From: Streptomyces deccanensis
Lineage (GTDB): Bacteria > Actinomycetota > Actinomycetes > Streptomycetales > Streptomycetaceae
Direction of reading: 5' to 3'
NCBI RefSeq assembly: GCF_022385335.1
Contig: NZ_CP092431.1
Coordinates: forward strand, 6,572,001 to 6,636,000
Length of the DNA: 64,000 nucleotides
Below, piece by piece: positions 6,830 to 17,172 of this stretch (its first letter is position 1; the number at the start of each line of letters is the position of its first letter). The translations under genes were made by a program, and so were the position numbers. A model generated the notes under the pieces. It saw only the letters and a program-made list of their open reading frames with translations. It did not search any database and was not told the origin of the DNA.

Positions 6830-9800
6830 TTGCGCAGACATACGAAGCGCGCGCGTACGGCCGTGACCGCCATGGCGTCGGCCGTGGTGGTCACGGCGGG
6901 GACGACTCTGGGGACGACGGCGGGCCTGACCGGCCAGGCGTCCGCGATATCCGAGCGCGCCGACGGCGTGACCCTGGCCGCCCCCGACGCCCGGGGGGCG
7001 CGGATCGGGGCGAGCCACCGCATCACCCTCGTCACCGGTGACCGCGTGCTCGTCGACGCCGAGGGCCGGGTGCTCGGCCTGGAGCGGGCGAAAGGCCGTG
7101 AGGGCGTGCCGGTGCAGCTGCGCACGGCCGGCGGCCACACCTATGTGCTGCCGGCCGACGCCGCCCGGCTCATCGCCACCGGAAGGGTCGACGAACGGCT
7201 CTTCGACGTCACCGTGCTGAACCGTTCGACGACCCGCGCCTCCCAGAAGCAGGGCCTCAAACTGATCGTCGGCTACACGGGAACCGCCGCCGGCGCCCGC
7301 GCCGACGTACGGGAAGCCGGTGACACCGAGGTCCGGCGCACCCTGAAGACCCTGAACGCCGACGCGGTGCTCACCCCGAAGGGCGACGCCGCCGCGCTGT
7401 GGAAGGCGGTCACCGACACCGACGGCACCACCGCCACCGGGGTCGCGCACCTCTGGCTGGACGGCGTTCGCAAGGTCAGCCTCGACACGTCGGTCTCCCG
7501 GATCGGCGCCCCCAAGGCCTGGAAGGCGGGCTACGACGGCAAGGGCGTCACCATCGCGGTCCTGGACACCGGCGTCGACGCCACCCACCCCGACCTCAAG
7601 GGCCAGGTCACGGCCGCCAAGAACTTCTCCACCTCGCCCGACACCACCGACAAGTACGGTCACGGCACGCACGTCGCCTCCATCGCGGCGGGCACCGGGG
7701 CGAAGTCCAAGGGCAGGTACAAGGGCGTCGCGCCGGGCGCGAAGCTGCTCAACGGCAAGGTGCTGAGCGACGAGGGCTACGGGGACGACTCGTCCATCAT
7801 CGCGGGCATGGAGTGGGCCGCCGCGCAGGGCGCCGACGTGGTCAACCTCAGCCTGGGCGGCGGCGACACCCCCGAGGTCGACCCGATGGAGGCGGAGATC
7901 AACAAGCTCTCCGCCGAGAAGGGCATCCTCTTCGCGGTCGCCGCCGGCAACGAGGGCGACGCGGCGCGGACGGTCGGCTCGCCGGGCAGCGCCGCCGCCG
8001 CGCTCACCGTGGGCGCCGTCGACGACAAGGACAGGATCGCCCCGTTCTCCAGCCGGGGCCCCGGCATGGACGGACAGATCAAGCCCGACGTGACCGCTCC
8101 CGGTGTCGCCATCACCGCCGCCGCGGCCCCGGGCAGCGTCATCGAGGAGGAGGTCGGCCAGAAACCCGCCGGGTACTTGACGATCTCCGGCACGTCGATG
8201 GCCACCCCGCATGTCGCGGGTACCGCCGCCCTCCTCAAGCAGCGGCACCCGGACTGGACGTACGCCGAACTGAAGGCCGTCCTCGTCGCGTCCGCCAAGG
8301 GCGGCCCGTACACGCCGTTCGAGCAGGGCTCGGGCCGGATCCGCGTCGACCGGGCGATCAAGCAGCGGGTGGTCGCCGACCCGGTCTCCGTCGACTTCGG
8401 CGTCCAGGAGTGGCCGCACACCGATGACAAGCCGGTCACCAGGAAGCTCACCTACGACAACCTCGGCACCAAGGCCGTCACGCTCAACCTCTCGATCGCC
8501 GGCACCGCCCCGAACGGCAAGCCCGCCCCGGCCGGCTTCTTCCGGCTCGGCGCGAAGAAGGTCACCGTCCCGGCGCGAGGCAGGGCCTCCGTGAAGGTCA
8601 CCGTCGACACCCGGCTCGGCGGCGGACTCGACGGGGCCTACTCGGGGTACGTCGTCGCCGAGGGCGGCGGCCAGGGCGTACGCACGGCGGTGGCCGTGCA
8701 GCGCGAGGAGGAGTCGTACGACGTCACGCTGAAGATGATCGACCGGGACGGCGGGCCCGCCGAGCACCACATGCTCGACCTGACCGGGATCTCCGGGCTC
8801 GCCGAGGGCACGTGGTTCACGCCGTACGACAAGGACGGCACGGTCGAGCTGCGGGTGCCGGAGGGGACGTACGTCTTCAACGCCGGGATCGTCGTGGACC
8901 CGAAGGACTACGGCAAGGGAGCGGCCTGGCTCTCCCGGCCGACCCTCACCGTCGACCGGACGACCTCCCTCACGCTGGACGCCCGCAAGACGAAACCCGT
9001 GGACATCACCGTGCCCGACACCGCCGCCGAACCAGTCTTCGCGGCACCCGAGTTCACCCTGCTGGTCGGCGACAGCGGGTACACCTTCGGATGGCTGCTC
9101 GACACGTACGAGGGGTTCCGGACCGCGCATCTCGGTCCGCAGATCACGGGCGGCCGGCTCAGTCAGAACTGGGTGGGCCAGTGGACCGAGGGCGACACCG
9201 AGCAGTACGCCGTCGCCACCGGAGGCAAGGTCACGAAGCTGGCCACCGGCTTCACCAAGCGCTGGAAGAAGAGCGAACTGTCCACCGTGCGGACCGGCCT
9301 GGGCTCCTCCGCCGCGGGGAGGACCGGCGCCGTCATCCCCTGGGCCTGGCTCCCCGACAGCCCCGCCTCACCCGCCGTCGGCGTGCCGGGGCCCCTGCCC
9401 GGCACCCGCACGCTGCACCTGTCCGCCGTGCGCGGAGTGAAGTGGAGCCTCGACTTCGAGCAGTACGGCGCCGAGGACGAACAGGGCTTCCCGCTGCTCG
9501 ACGCGTACTACACGACCGGCGACAGTCAGACCTTCGAGGCGGGAAAAACGTACGCCCGGACCTTCAACGTCGGGGTCTTCGGCCCGAAGATCGCCGGGTT
9601 CTACGGCATCCGCCGCGACGGGAACACGGTGTACGGCCTGCTGCCGATGTTCGCCGACGGGCGCGGACACGCCGGGGCCTCCTTCTACGAGAAGGTCACG
9701 ACCTTCCTCCACCGCGACGGGGAGAAGCTCGCCTCCAGCGAGGACGCGCTGGACGGGTCCGGGCAGTTCAAGGTGCCGGCGGGCCTCGCCACCTACCGTC

Positions 9801-10204
9801 TGACGACGTCCATCTCCCGCTCCGCCGAGCTGGCCCGGGCCGCCTCCCGGATCGACGCGAGCTGGACCTTCACCTCGCAGAAGACCGCGAGCGACACGAA
9901 ACTCCCGGTCTCGACCGTCCGTTTCGGCGCCCCGTTCCTGGGGCTCGACAGCACCGCCCCGGCCGGCAGCGAGGGCACCGTCCGCGTCACCGTGCAGGGT
10001 GCGGCCCGGGGCCAAAACCTCAAGTCGCTGACCGTGTACGTGTCCGGCGACGGCAAGAAGTGGACCAAGGTCGCCCTGAAGAACAGCAGGTTCACCCAGA
10101 GGACCCCGGCGGCGGGCGACAGCGTCTCCCTGCGAGCCGTCGTGACCGACAGGAAGGGGAACAGGTCGACGGTGACGATCCACGACGCGTACTTCGGCAG
10201 GTGA
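6830..10204 (+). CDS. secreted S8 subtilisin-like serine protease
   Basis: A large exported endopeptidase of 1124 aa. It has a twin-Arg-rich signal peptide (RRHTKRAR then a hydrophobic core and QASA), an inhibitor/propeptide-like region to about residue 220 and an S8 catalytic domain (about 235-515). The catalytic triad is Asp246 in AVLDTGVD, His278 in GHGTHVAS and Ser456 in SGTSMATPH, with oxyanion Asn in AAGNEGD. About 600 residues of beta-rich C-terminal domains follow, typical of Streptomyces S8 proteases. Start TTG 6830 is chosen because AAGGGG lies 5 nt upstream; GTG 6767 would add 21 residues. It has its own unit and is convergent with the XRE regulator gene. Confidence 0.9.
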   Translation: MRRHTKRARTAVTAMASAVVVTAGTTLGTTAGLTGQASAISERADGVTLAAPDARGARIGASHRITLVTGDRVLVDAEGRVLGLERAKGREGVPVQLRTAGGHTYVLPADAARLIATGRVDERLFDVTVLNRSTTRASQKQGLKLIVGYTGTAAGARADVREAGDTEVRRTLKTLNADAVLTPKGDAAALWKAVTDTDGTTATGVAHLWLDGVRKVSLDTSVSRIGAPKAWKAGYDGKGVTIAVLDTGVDATHPDLKGQVTAAKNFSTSPDTTDKYGHGTHVASIAAGTGAKSKGRYKGVAPGAKLLNGKVLSDEGYGDDSSIIAGMEWAAAQGADVVNLSLGGGDTPEVDPMEAEINKLSAEKGILFAVAAGNEGDAARTVGSPGSAAAALTVGAVDDKDRIAPFSSRGPGMDGQIKPDVTAPGVAITAAAAPGSVIEEEVGQKPAGYLTISGTSMATPHVAGTAALLKQRHPDWTYAELKAVLVASAKGGPYTPFEQGSGRIRVDRAIKQRVVADPVSVDFGVQEWPHTDDKPVTRKLTYDNLGTKAVTLNLSIAGTAPNGKPAPAGFFRLGAKKVTVPARGRASVKVTVDTRLGGGLDGAYSGYVVAEGGGQGVRTAVAVQREEESYDVTLKMIDRDGGPAEHHMLDLTGISGLAEGTWFTPYDKDGTVELRVPEGTYVFNAGIVVDPKDYGKGAAWLSRPTLTVDRTTSLTLDARKTKPVDITVPDTAAEPVFAAPEFTLLVGDSGYTFGWLLDTYEGFRTAHLGPQITGGRLSQNWVGQWTEGDTEQYAVATGGKVTKLATGFTKRWKKSELSTVRTGLGSSAAGRTGAVIPWAWLPDSPASPAVGVPGPLPGTRTLHLSAVRGVKWSLDFEQYGAEDEQGFPLLDAYYTTGDSQTFEAGKTYARTFNVGVFGPKIAGFYGIRRDGNTVYGLLPMFADGRGHAGASFYEKVTTFLHRDGEKLASSEDALDGSGQFKVPAGLATYRLTTSISRSAELARAASRIDASWTFTSQKTASDTKLPVSTVRFGAPFLGLDSTAPAGSEGTVRVTVQGAARGQNLKSLTVYVSGDGKKWTKVALKNSRFTQRTPAAGDSVSLRAVVTDRKGNRSTVTIHDAYFGR

Positions 10205-10250
10205 GACCCGGCAGGTGAGATCCGCAGGTGACGGACGCGTCGCCCGTCGG

Positions 10251-11171
10251 CTACGGCGTCGCCGTCGACGCCCGGTTCGCGTCCGTGCCCCAGCTGGCCA
10301 GGAGACGCAGGGCGTCGGCGGAGGGCGAGCCCGGCTCGGCGTGGTAGGTGATCAGGCTCTGCTCGTGGTCGTCGGGGAGCTTGAACGTCTCGAAGGAGAG
10401 GGTGAGTTCACCGACCAGGGGGTGGTGCATGCGCTTCACCCCGTGGCTCTTCTCCTTCACGTCGTGCGCCGCCCACAGCCGCCGGAACTCCTCGCTCTTC
10501 ACCGACAACTCGCCCACCAGCGCCGACAGCAGCGGATCGTCCGGATGGCAGCCCGCGTCCATCCGCAGATAGCTGACGATGTCGGCCGCCTTCTGATCCC
10601 AGTCGACGTACAGATCCCGGTAGTCGGGCCGCAGGAACACCATCCGCGCCCAGTTCCGTTCCTGCGGCGGCAGCGCCGACCAGTCCCCGAAGACCGCCGC
10701 CGCCATCCGGTTCCACACCAGGATGTCCGAGCGCCGGCCCGTGACGTACGCCGGAACGCCGTCGAGGGTGTCGATCAGCTGCCGCAGGGCGCCCCGCACC
10801 TGCTGCGGCCGGGCCGAGCGCTTCTTCTTGTGCGCCTTCGGCTTCGCGAGATGCGTGAGGTGGGCGTGCTCCGCGTCGTTCAGCCGGAGGGCGCGCGCGA
10901 TGGCGTCGAGCACCTCCGCCGACACATTGCGCCCGTTGCCCTGCTCCAGCCGCGTGTAGTACGCCACCGACACCCCGGCGAGCTGCGCCAGCTCCTCCCG
11001 GCGCAGCCCGGGAACCCGGCGGTGCCGCCCGAAGGTGGGCAGGCCCACGTCCTCCGGCTGCAGCCGGGCCCGCCGGGTGCGCAGGAACTCGCTGAGCTCG
11101 GCGCGCCGGTCCAGCGCCCCGGCGGCCTGACCGGCCTGGGGCTCCCGCGGGGTTTCGGGCTGTTCGTCCAT
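10251..11171 (-). CDS. XRE-family regulator with MmyB-like ligand-binding domain
   Basis: A 306-aa DNA-binding protein. The N-terminal HTH (about residues 25-90) contains [26 protein letters not shown], and the C-terminal domain (about 110-290) matches the MmyB-like PAS-type ligand-binding family ([32 protein letters not shown]). It is transcribed divergently from the zinc alcohol dehydrogenase with 180 bp between the starts. That is the usual arrangement for such regulators and their oxidoreductase targets, so control of the neighbour is likely but inferred. Confidence 0.88.
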   Translation of the reverse strand: MDEQPETPREPQAGQAAGALDRRAELSEFLRTRRARLQPEDVGLPTFGRHRRVPGLRREELAQLAGVSVAYYTRLEQGNGRNVSAEVLDAIARALRLNDAEHAHLTHLAKPKAHKKKRSARPQQVRGALRQLIDTLDGVPAYVTGRRSDILVWNRMAAAVFGDWSALPPQERNWARMVFLRPDYRDLYVDWDQKAADIVSYLRMDAGCHPDDPLLSALVGELSVKSEEFRRLWAAHDVKEKSHGVKRMHHPLVGELTLSFETFKLPDDHEQSLITYHAEPGSPSADALRLLASWGTDANRASTATP

Positions 11172-11351
11172 ACGGCAAGTATTCACGGTCGTACGACCAC
11201 GGGGGCCGGTGAGCCTGACCCCGCCAGTGGTAGGACCGGCGGACGTACGCAAAGCCGTGACCTGGGTGAATCCTGTGACTTCGGGCAGGCTGGTATCCGC
11301 AGCCGGCCGGAAGGCAGCCGGATGCGGGACGACGATCAGGAGAACCACGGC

Positions 11352-12395
11352 ATGACCACCACTGTTGCCGCCTACGCGGCGCCCGCCGCCAAGGCTCCGC
11401 TGGAGCGCACCACGATCGAGCGCCGCGAGGTCGGTGAGTTCGACGTACTGATCGACATCAAGTACGCCGGTATCTGCCACTCGGACATCCACCAGGCCCG
11501 TGAGGGCTGGGGCGAGGCGATCTTCCCGATGGTCCCCGGCCACGAGATCGCCGGCGTCGTCGAGGCCGTCGGCTCCGGCGTCACCAAGTTCGCCGTCGGT
11601 GACAAGGTCGGCGTCGGCTGCATGGTCGACTCCTGCCGCGAGTGCGAGAACTGCCAGGCGGGCCTGGAGCAGTACTGCCTCAAGGGCAACGTCGGCACGT
11701 ACAACGCCATCGGCAAGGACGGCGAGCCCACCTACGGCGGCTACGCGGAGAAGATCGTCGTCGACGAGGCCTTCACCCTGCGCATCCCCGACGGCATCGC
11801 GCTCGACGAGGCCGCGCCCCTGCTGTGCGCCGGCATCACCACGTACTCCCCGCTCAAGCACTGGAACGCCGGCCCCGGCAAGAAGGTCGCCGTCGTCGGT
11901 CTCGGCGGCCTCGGCCACATGGGCGTCAAGCTCGCGCACGCGCTGGGCGCCGAGGTGACCGTGCTCTCGCAGTCCCTCAAGAAGCGCGAGGACGGCCTGA
12001 AGCTGGGCGCCGACCACTACTACGCGACCAGCGACGAGGCGACGTTCAAGGAGCTGGCGGGCACCTTCGACCTGATCGTGTCGACGGTCTCGGCGCCCCT
12101 GAACCTGGACGCCTACCTCTCCCTGCTGAAGACCGACGGCGCCTTCGTGAACGTCGGCGCGCCCGAGGAGCCCGTCGCCCTCAACCTCTTCTCCGTCATC
12201 GCCGGCCGCAAGACCCTCGCGGGCTCCGGCATCGGCGGCATCCCGGAGACCCAGGAGATGCTGGACTTCTGCGCCGAGCACGGCATCGGTGCCGAGATCG
12301 AGCTGATCCGCGCGGACCAGATCAACGAGGCGTACGAGCGGGTGCTGGCGAGCGACGTGCGCTACCGCTTCGTGATCGACACGTCGACGATCTGA
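11352..12395 (+). CDS. zinc-dependent NAD(P) alcohol dehydrogenase
   Basis: A 347-aa MDR-superfamily alcohol dehydrogenase related to YahK/cinnamyl-alcohol dehydrogenases, reducing aldehydes with NAD(P)H. Catalytic zinc ligands are in GICHSD and PGHE. The structural zinc loop is [15 protein letters not shown], and the Rossmann motif is [16 protein letters not shown] 11352 follows AGGAG with 9 nt spacing. It is divergent from the XRE regulator and ends in a clear hairpin terminator, so it is a single-gene unit. The physiological substrate cannot be read from sequence. Confidence 0.92.
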   Translation: MTTTVAAYAAPAAKAPLERTTIERREVGEFDVLIDIKYAGICHSDIHQAREGWGEAIFPMVPGHEIAGVVEAVGSGVTKFAVGDKVGVGCMVDSCRECENCQAGLEQYCLKGNVGTYNAIGKDGEPTYGGYAEKIVVDEAFTLRIPDGIALDEAAPLLCAGITTYSPLKHWNAGPGKKVAVVGLGGLGHMGVKLAHALGAEVTVLSQSLKKREDGLKLGADHYYATSDEATFKELAGTFDLIVSTVSAPLNLDAYLSLLKTDGAFVNVGAPEEPVALNLFSVIAGRKTLAGSGIGGIPETQEMLDFCAEHGIGAEIELIRADQINEAYERVLASDVRYRFVIDTSTI

Positions 12396-12478
12396 GCACG
12401 TCGGTCGGGCGGGGCGGTCGCGTCGTGTCCGGCCGCGGGTGAGCGGGGGCCGGTCGCGCGGTTCCCCGCGCCCATCGA

Positions 12479-12505
12479 GCGGCACGGGGCTGCGCCCCGT
12501 GCCGC
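12479..12505 (+). terminator. terminator of the alcohol dehydrogenase gene
   Basis: A perfect 12-bp stem (GCGGCACGGGGC / GCCCCGTGCCGC) has a TGC loop. Immediately upstream (12454-12473) is a half-copy of the palindromic repeat core, CGCGCGGTTCCCCGCGCCC, here without its matching second arm (copy 2). Confidence 0.75.
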
Positions 12506-12604
12506 TTGCCCCCTGCCTGGGGCGGCCGGACGATGGAGGAGCGGGGGAGGCACAGGCGGCCGCGACGCGATCACCACCCGGGGGGCCTACGAGGTGTGAG
12601 CGAC

Positions 12605-13447
12605 ATGCCCCTGCAGAAGACCCGTCCGGGCACCGTCCACCGGCTGCGCCCGGACATCAGCGTTCTCGCCGACAGTCTGGAGGTGCCGGGGATCGGGCAC
12701 ATCCCGGTGAACGCGTTCGTCCTCCTGTCCGCCCAGCCGGTCGTGGTCGACACCGGCCTGAGCCTGCCCGACCGGAACTTCGTCGAGACGCTCGCCTCCG
12801 TGCTGGACCCGGAGGACGTGCGCTGGATCTGGCTCACCCACCCCGACCGCGACCACACCGGCGGCCTCTTCGACCTGCTCGCGGCGGCGCTCGACGCACG
12901 GGTCGTGACGACCTTCGTCGGCGCGGGGATCCTCTCCTGCGAACGCCCGCTGCCGCTCGACCGCTGCTATCTCCTGAACCCCGGCGAGACGATGGACATC
13001 GGCGACCGCACCCTCACCGGTTTCCGCCCGCCCCTGTTCGACAACCCCGCGACCGTCGGCTTCTTCGACGACCTCTCCGGAGTCTGCTTCAGCTCCGACT
13101 GCTTCGGCGCGCCGCTCGCCACCGCCGACCTCGCCCAGGCCGGCGACGTCCGGGACGTGGCCGTCGACGATCTGCGCACCGCTCAGCTGCTCTGGGCCAC
13201 GGTGGACAGCCCCTGGGTCAGGACGGTCGACATGGACAAGTACCTCGCGACGTTCCAGCCGCTGAAGGACCGCAAGCCCGACCTCGTCCTCTCCACCCAC
13301 CTGCCCCCGGCGGCCGGCATCACCGGCTCCCTCCTCGACACCCTCACCACGGCTCCGGACGCCCCGCCCTTCACGGGCCCGGACCAGGCGGCCCTGGAAC
13401 GGATGCTGGCCGAGTTCGAACCGAAGGGCGGCGGCCACGGCCCCTGA
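12605..13447 (+). CDS. MBL-fold metallo-hydrolase
   Basis: A 280-aa cytoplasmic protein of the metallo-beta-lactamase fold. The metal-binding signature is THPDRDHTGG, an H-x-D-x-D-H form in which the usual second His is Asp, as in some di-iron and oxidoreductase-like members. CFSSDCFGAP and STHLPP supply further ligands. ATG 12605 is preferred (GAGG about 9 nt upstream); an in-frame GTG lies at 12596-12598, directly after the GAGG. It may be an oxygen-binding di-iron protein (ODP) relative, but substrate and partner are unknown. It follows the alcohol dehydrogenase on the same strand but behind a terminator. Confidence 0.82.
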   Translation: MPLQKTRPGTVHRLRPDISVLADSLEVPGIGHIPVNAFVLLSAQPVVVDTGLSLPDRNFVETLASVLDPEDVRWIWLTHPDRDHTGGLFDLLAAALDARVVTTFVGAGILSCERPLPLDRCYLLNPGETMDIGDRTLTGFRPPLFDNPATVGFFDDLSGVCFSSDCFGAPLATADLAQAGDVRDVAVDDLRTAQLLWATVDSPWVRTVDMDKYLATFQPLKDRKPDLVLSTHLPPAAGITGSLLDTLTTAPDAPPFTGPDQAALERMLAEFEPKGGGHGP

Positions 13448-13595
13448 GGGCCGCGCGGTTCTCCCCGTGCCGCACGACAGGACCGGCACGGAATCGCCCG
13501 GAGTCCTCGCGCGTTGAGGACGATGGGTATCGGAGGGCGGCGGTGTGCGAGACGGTTACGCCGAGTCACCGAGCTGACTGTATGGGAGGGTCGCG

Positions 13596-14108
13596 ATGAC
13601 CGCGCAGACGCAGAGGGCCGTACTGGCGGGCGGATGTTTCTGGGGAATGCAGGATCTGATCCGCCGGCTCCCGGGCGTGACGGCGACCCGGGTGGGATAC
13701 ACCGGGGGTGACGTGCCGAACGCCACGTACCGGAACCACGGCACGCACGCGGAGGCCATCGAGATCCTCTTCGACCCCGAGAGGACCGACTTCCGCGCGC
13801 TCCTGGAGTTCTTCTTCCAGATCCACGACCCGAGCACCAGGAACCGCCAGGGCAACGACATCGGCCTCAGCTACCGCTCGGCGATCTACTACGTGGACGA
13901 CGAGCAGAAGCGGATCGCCGAGGACACGATCGCGGACGTGGACGCCTCCGGCCTGTGGCCGGGCAAGGTCGTCACCGAGGTGGAGCCGGTCGGGCCCTTC
14001 TGGGAGGCCGAGCCCGAGCACCAGGACTACCTGGAGCGTTACCCCGACGGCTACACCTGCCACTTCCCGCGCCCGGGATGGCGGCTCCCGGCCCGTACGG
14101 AGGGCTGA
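13596..14108 (+). CDS. msrA: peptide-methionine (S)-S-oxide reductase
   Basis: Reduces methionine-S-sulfoxide in proteins and free Met using thioredoxin. The 170-aa protein starts with the catalytic signature GGCFWG (Cys14) and has [21 protein letters not shown], with conserved Glu in the HAEAI segment. It has the standard MsrA length. The ATG follows GGGAGGG with a short spacer. It stands alone and is convergent with the following membrane-protein operon. Confidence 0.96.
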   Translation: MTAQTQRAVLAGGCFWGMQDLIRRLPGVTATRVGYTGGDVPNATYRNHGTHAEAIEILFDPERTDFRALLEFFFQIHDPSTRNRQGNDIGLSYRSAIYYVDDEQKRIAEDTIADVDASGLWPGKVVTEVEPVGPFWEAEPEHQDYLERYPDGYTCHFPRPGWRLPARTEG

Positions 14109-14147
14109 CCGCGAGAGTCCGCCCGTGCGCGAGGTCTGACCGCGACT

Positions 14148-14230
14148 GCCCGGCGGGAGGAGCGGAGGCTCCGCCGCCGGGCCGTGCCGAGCCCTCGCGG
14201 CTCCGGGTCCCGGGCCCTGGGCCCGGAGCC
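14148..14230. terminator. double hairpin between convergent genes
   Basis: Two adjacent hairpins lie between msrA and the minus-strand gene ending at 14237. The first pairs GCCCGGCGG (14148-14156) with CCGCCGGGC (14174-14182) and has a nested GGAGC/GCTCC stem in its loop. The second pairs GGCTCCGGG (14199-14207) with CCCGGAGCC (14222-14230). A bidirectional terminator is likely. Confidence 0.7.
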
Positions 14231-14236
14231 GTCCGC

Positions 14237-15334
14237 TCAGTCCGTCGAGGACGCCGCCGCCACGACTGCGGCCGATCCGTTCCGGATCCGGCAGTAGTAC
14301 GCGGCCATCGCCTCGCCGTCGCCCTGGTAGCGCCACGGCAGCGCGTTGACGTACCCGTCGACCAGCTTGAACTGTTCGAGCGCGGCGTCGTCGCGGTCCT
14401 GGAGGGCGAGGTAGTACGCCAGCAGGTGCCGGAGTTCCGGGAGGCGGGGGTGGGTCGGGTCGGCCGCGGCGGCGTCCGCGAGACCCGCGTCCACGCGGCC
14501 GATCATCTTCGGGGTCCGGTCCGCCTCCGCGTCGTCCGACGTGTCGTGCTCGAAGTGCGCGATCAGCGGCAGGACGGTCAGCAGGCCGCCCAGCGGCGCG
14601 TTCGCCGCCGCCCGCTCGGCGAACTCCGTCGCCAGCTTCTCCGAGCCCCGCCACTTCGCGCACCAGTACTGCAGTGCCGAGAAGTGGGCCTCGTAGTGGT
14701 GCGGCGCCCGGGCGGTGATCTCCGTCCAGAGCCGGTCCATCTCGGCGTGCGGATAGCCGAGCCCGAGCGCGACCCAGATCTCGGTGATGAACGGCGTGGG
14801 GTCGTCGGGGTTGAGCGCCGCCGCCCTGCCGATCTCCTCGCGGGAACGTTCCAGCATCCGGTGGAAGCCGCCGAACTGCTCACTGGTCGTGTACTTGGCC
14901 CGTTTCCCGCCGCGCAGGTCCCAGGCCAGGATGACCGTGCTGCGGGCCCGGACGACGGCGGCGTCCGGATCGTCGGGACGGTCCGCCTCCCAGGCGAGCA
15001 GCCAGTCGTCCTCCTTGGCCGCGATCTCCGCCAGCAGATACGCGGCGGCGGACCGGCGCTCCCAGTCCCGGCCGGTGTCGTGCATCAGCTTGGCGGCCGC
15101 CTTCCAGTCGCCGCCGCGCACGGCCGCGAGTGCGGATTCCACCCCTGTCGGAAGCGGGCCCGCGTACTCGGTGTTCTGCCGCTCGGCCGGCAGCAGCCCC
15201 ATCGATTCCGCGACGTCCGGGTCGACGTCGCCGCTGGGGCGGAAGAACTCCTTGAGGAACACCCCGGCGATCCAGAGCCCGAAGAGCAGGGTCGGCACCG
15301 CCAGGACGGCCAGTATCCACAGCAGTACGGTCAT
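14237..15334 (-). CDS. membrane-anchored helical-repeat protein (paralogue A)
   Basis: A 365-aa protein with one N-terminal TM helix (about residues 3-27) and a long alpha-helical cytoplasmic region resembling a TPR-like solenoid. It is clearly paralogous to the protein at 17173-18291: both carry RAP-x-H at the start of a helix, then YWC-x-KW-x-GS and the FE-H block, and both end with VDG-V-ALPW. Its ATG overlaps the stop of the upstream M48 protease gene by 4 bp (ATGA), so it is translationally coupled to it. The biochemical function is unknown; I infer an adaptor or regulator of the protease. Confidence 0.8.
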   Translation of the reverse strand: MTVLLWILAVLAVPTLLFGLWIAGVFLKEFFRPSGDVDPDVAESMGLLPAERQNTEYAGPLPTGVESALAAVRGGDWKAAAKLMHDTGRDWERRSAAAYLLAEIAAKEDDWLLAWEADRPDDPDAAVVRARSTVILAWDLRGGKRAKYTTSEQFGGFHRMLERSREEIGRAAALNPDDPTPFITEIWVALGLGYPHAEMDRLWTEITARAPHHYEAHFSALQYWCAKWRGSEKLATEFAERAAANAPLGGLLTVLPLIAHFEHDTSDDAEADRTPKMIGRVDAGLADAAAADPTHPRLPELRHLLAYYLALQDRDDAALEQFKLVDGYVNALPWRYQGDGEAMAAYYCRIRNGSAAVVAAASSTD

Positions 15335-16971
15335 CGCGGTGCGTCCGTTTCTCGGGCGGCGGGGCCCTGGGGGGTGGGCAGCAGTGTGCGCAGCGGGCGG
15401 GTGTCGGGGTGGTCGGCGACGGCCGCGTCGATCGCCGCGCCGAGGTCGGTCTCGGTGCCGTCCGGGGCGGGCGCCAGCCGTGCCGCGGCCGGTTCCGACC
15501 AGGAGAACTCCCAGCTCAGCCGGGAGTGGGCGCTCAGCTCGGCGAGCACCATGCCCTGCAGCGCGTCGGCCAGCGCGGGCCGCACGAACTCACGGAAGGC
15601 CCGGCCCTGCGCCTCGGCCGCCTGGTCGGACAGGGGCAGCCGCCGCGCCAGCTGCCACAGCTGGCCGTCGTCGATCACCTTGAGCAGCGCCGCCAGCGTC
15701 GGGTGATCCTTGGTGTACATGGCGAGCGCCCGGTGCAGCGGGGTGTCGAGGGAGGCGAAGTTCGCGACCATCGAACCGTCGAGCAGCTCCTGCCAGTCGC
15801 CGGTGCGCCGGAACCGCAGCACGTCCTCGGTGAGGACCGCGTCCTCCAGCGCCGCGAGGGTCCGGTCCGGGTCGGCGAGCAGGCCGAGCGCCGTGCCCCG
15901 GCCCTCGTCCGCGCGCCCGTCGGCGGGCAGCGCCTCGATCCGCTCGACCCGATCGGCGATGGGCGGATGCGAGTCGTACGGCGAGGCCGGCTCGGTCGGC
16001 AGGTCGGTGCGCAGGCCGACCAGTTCGAGCTGGCGGGCGGAGAGCATGCGCCCGTAGCCGCCGAAGAACTCGCCGCGCGGCGGCATCAGCCGGGCCTCGG
16101 CGCCGAGCGTGGCGTAGCTGTTCATGTAGAAGCCGAACGCCGCGTCAAGGGCCGGGATTTCGCGCAGCGCCGACGCGGTGGCGTCCCGGCCGGCGACGCG
16201 GACGGACGCGAGGTCGGCGGCGTACTCCTGGCGGCGGGAACCGGCGAGCGTGGCGCGCATGTACAGCTTGGCGTAGCCGATGTAGATCTTCGCCATCGCG
16301 CGGTACGTGAGGCCCGCGTGCCCGGTGTCGATCTCCCGGGTCTTCTTCCCCTTGGCCGCGGCCTTGGCGTTCTTCTTCTCCTGCCGGGCCCGCTCATGTC
16401 CGGCGGTCTTGTCGGCCCGCTCCTCGAAGTGCCGGACGGTGCGCAGCACCTGGGCGCGGCCGCGCACGGTGAGGGCGGCGAGCCGGGTGTCGGAGTTCGA
16501 GTAGTGGCCCAGCTCATGGGCGAGGACCGCGCGCAGTTGCGCCTCGGTCAGGCCCTGGAGCAGGGGGACGCCGAGGTAGAGGCGGCGCGGGCCGGGCAGC
16601 AGGCCGAGCAGCCGTGCGTCCTCGGCGACGGCGGCGTTGACGTCGGCCGTCAGGACGATCCGGGAGGGCGCCCGGGTGCCGACCTGGTCGGCCAACTCCC
16701 TTACGGTGCGCCACAGTTCGGGCTCGTCGGCGTCCGTCACCGGCAGGCCGGGCAGTTCCTCGCCCTTCGGCGTCCGCAGCATGAACAGGCCGCGGACCAG
16801 CGGGATCGCGAGCAGTACGGAGACCACGTACAGCTTGGCGGCGACGCCGGACGGAGCGTGCAGGTAGAGCAGGTAGTCGGCGCCGGCGAGCGCCGCGAGC
16901 AGGATCACGCCGAGCAGATAGAAGCCGGCGAGCAGCACGAGGGCGCGCAGTGCGCGCAGGGTCGCGCCCAT
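15331..16971 (-). CDS. M48-family membrane metalloprotease
   Basis: A 546-aa integral-membrane zinc protease. Two N-terminal TM segments (about residues 8-35 and 45-65) precede the catalytic domain with zinc motif HELGH (His152, Glu153, His156); the downstream Glu ligand probably lies in the EYAADLASVRVAG segment. The M48 domain is followed by about 200 residues of helical region. Homologues such as HtpX and BepA handle membrane or envelope protein quality control. The ATG at 16971 is preceded by GGGGGGA at about 10 nt. It heads the coupled pair with paralogue A and has paralogue B just upstream on the same strand. Confidence 0.9.
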   Translation of the reverse strand: MGATLRALRALVLLAGFYLLGVILLAALAGADYLLYLHAPSGVAAKLYVVSVLLAIPLVRGLFMLRTPKGEELPGLPVTDADEPELWRTVRELADQVGTRAPSRIVLTADVNAAVAEDARLLGLLPGPRRLYLGVPLLQGLTEAQLRAVLAHELGHYSNSDTRLAALTVRGRAQVLRTVRHFEERADKTAGHERARQEKKNAKAAAKGKKTREIDTGHAGLTYRAMAKIYIGYAKLYMRATLAGSRRQEYAADLASVRVAGRDATASALREIPALDAAFGFYMNSYATLGAEARLMPPRGEFFGGYGRMLSARQLELVGLRTDLPTEPASPYDSHPPIADRVERIEALPADGRADEGRGTALGLLADPDRTLAALEDAVLTEDVLRFRRTGDWQELLDGSMVANFASLDTPLHRALAMYTKDHPTLAALLKVIDDGQLWQLARRLPLSDQAAEAQGRAFREFVRPALADALQGMVLAELSAHSRLSWEFSWSEPAAARLAPAPDGTETDLGAAIDAAVADHPDTRPLRTLLPTPQGPAARETDAPR

Positions 16972-17172
16972 TGGGCAGGTTTCCCCCCACGGAAAGATCG
17001 CGAACGATCATGAATACGGTGAAAACGGTCGGTCTGGGACGTGTCCATGACCAAAGGTGTGAGGGGCGGAGTATTTCGCACGGGTGTGCGGGGTCGCAAG
17101 GGCTTACCGGGGGCGCGCCGGACGTCCCCGGGGGCCGCCGTGCGGATCAGGGGGACCGTGCGGATCAGGGGG

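Noticed and set aside
6782..9130. A 782-codon antisense open frame across the protease gene
   Set aside because: High GC at third positions leaves long antisense frames open in Streptomyces. Composition is Arg/Gly/Asp-rich low complexity, and the sense strand has clear catalytic motifs.
11172..12485. Upstream extension of the XRE regulator frame through the alcohol dehydrogenase gene
   Set aside because: The extension is antisense to a well-supported gene and lacks coding character; the regulator starts at 11171 with a normal N-terminus.
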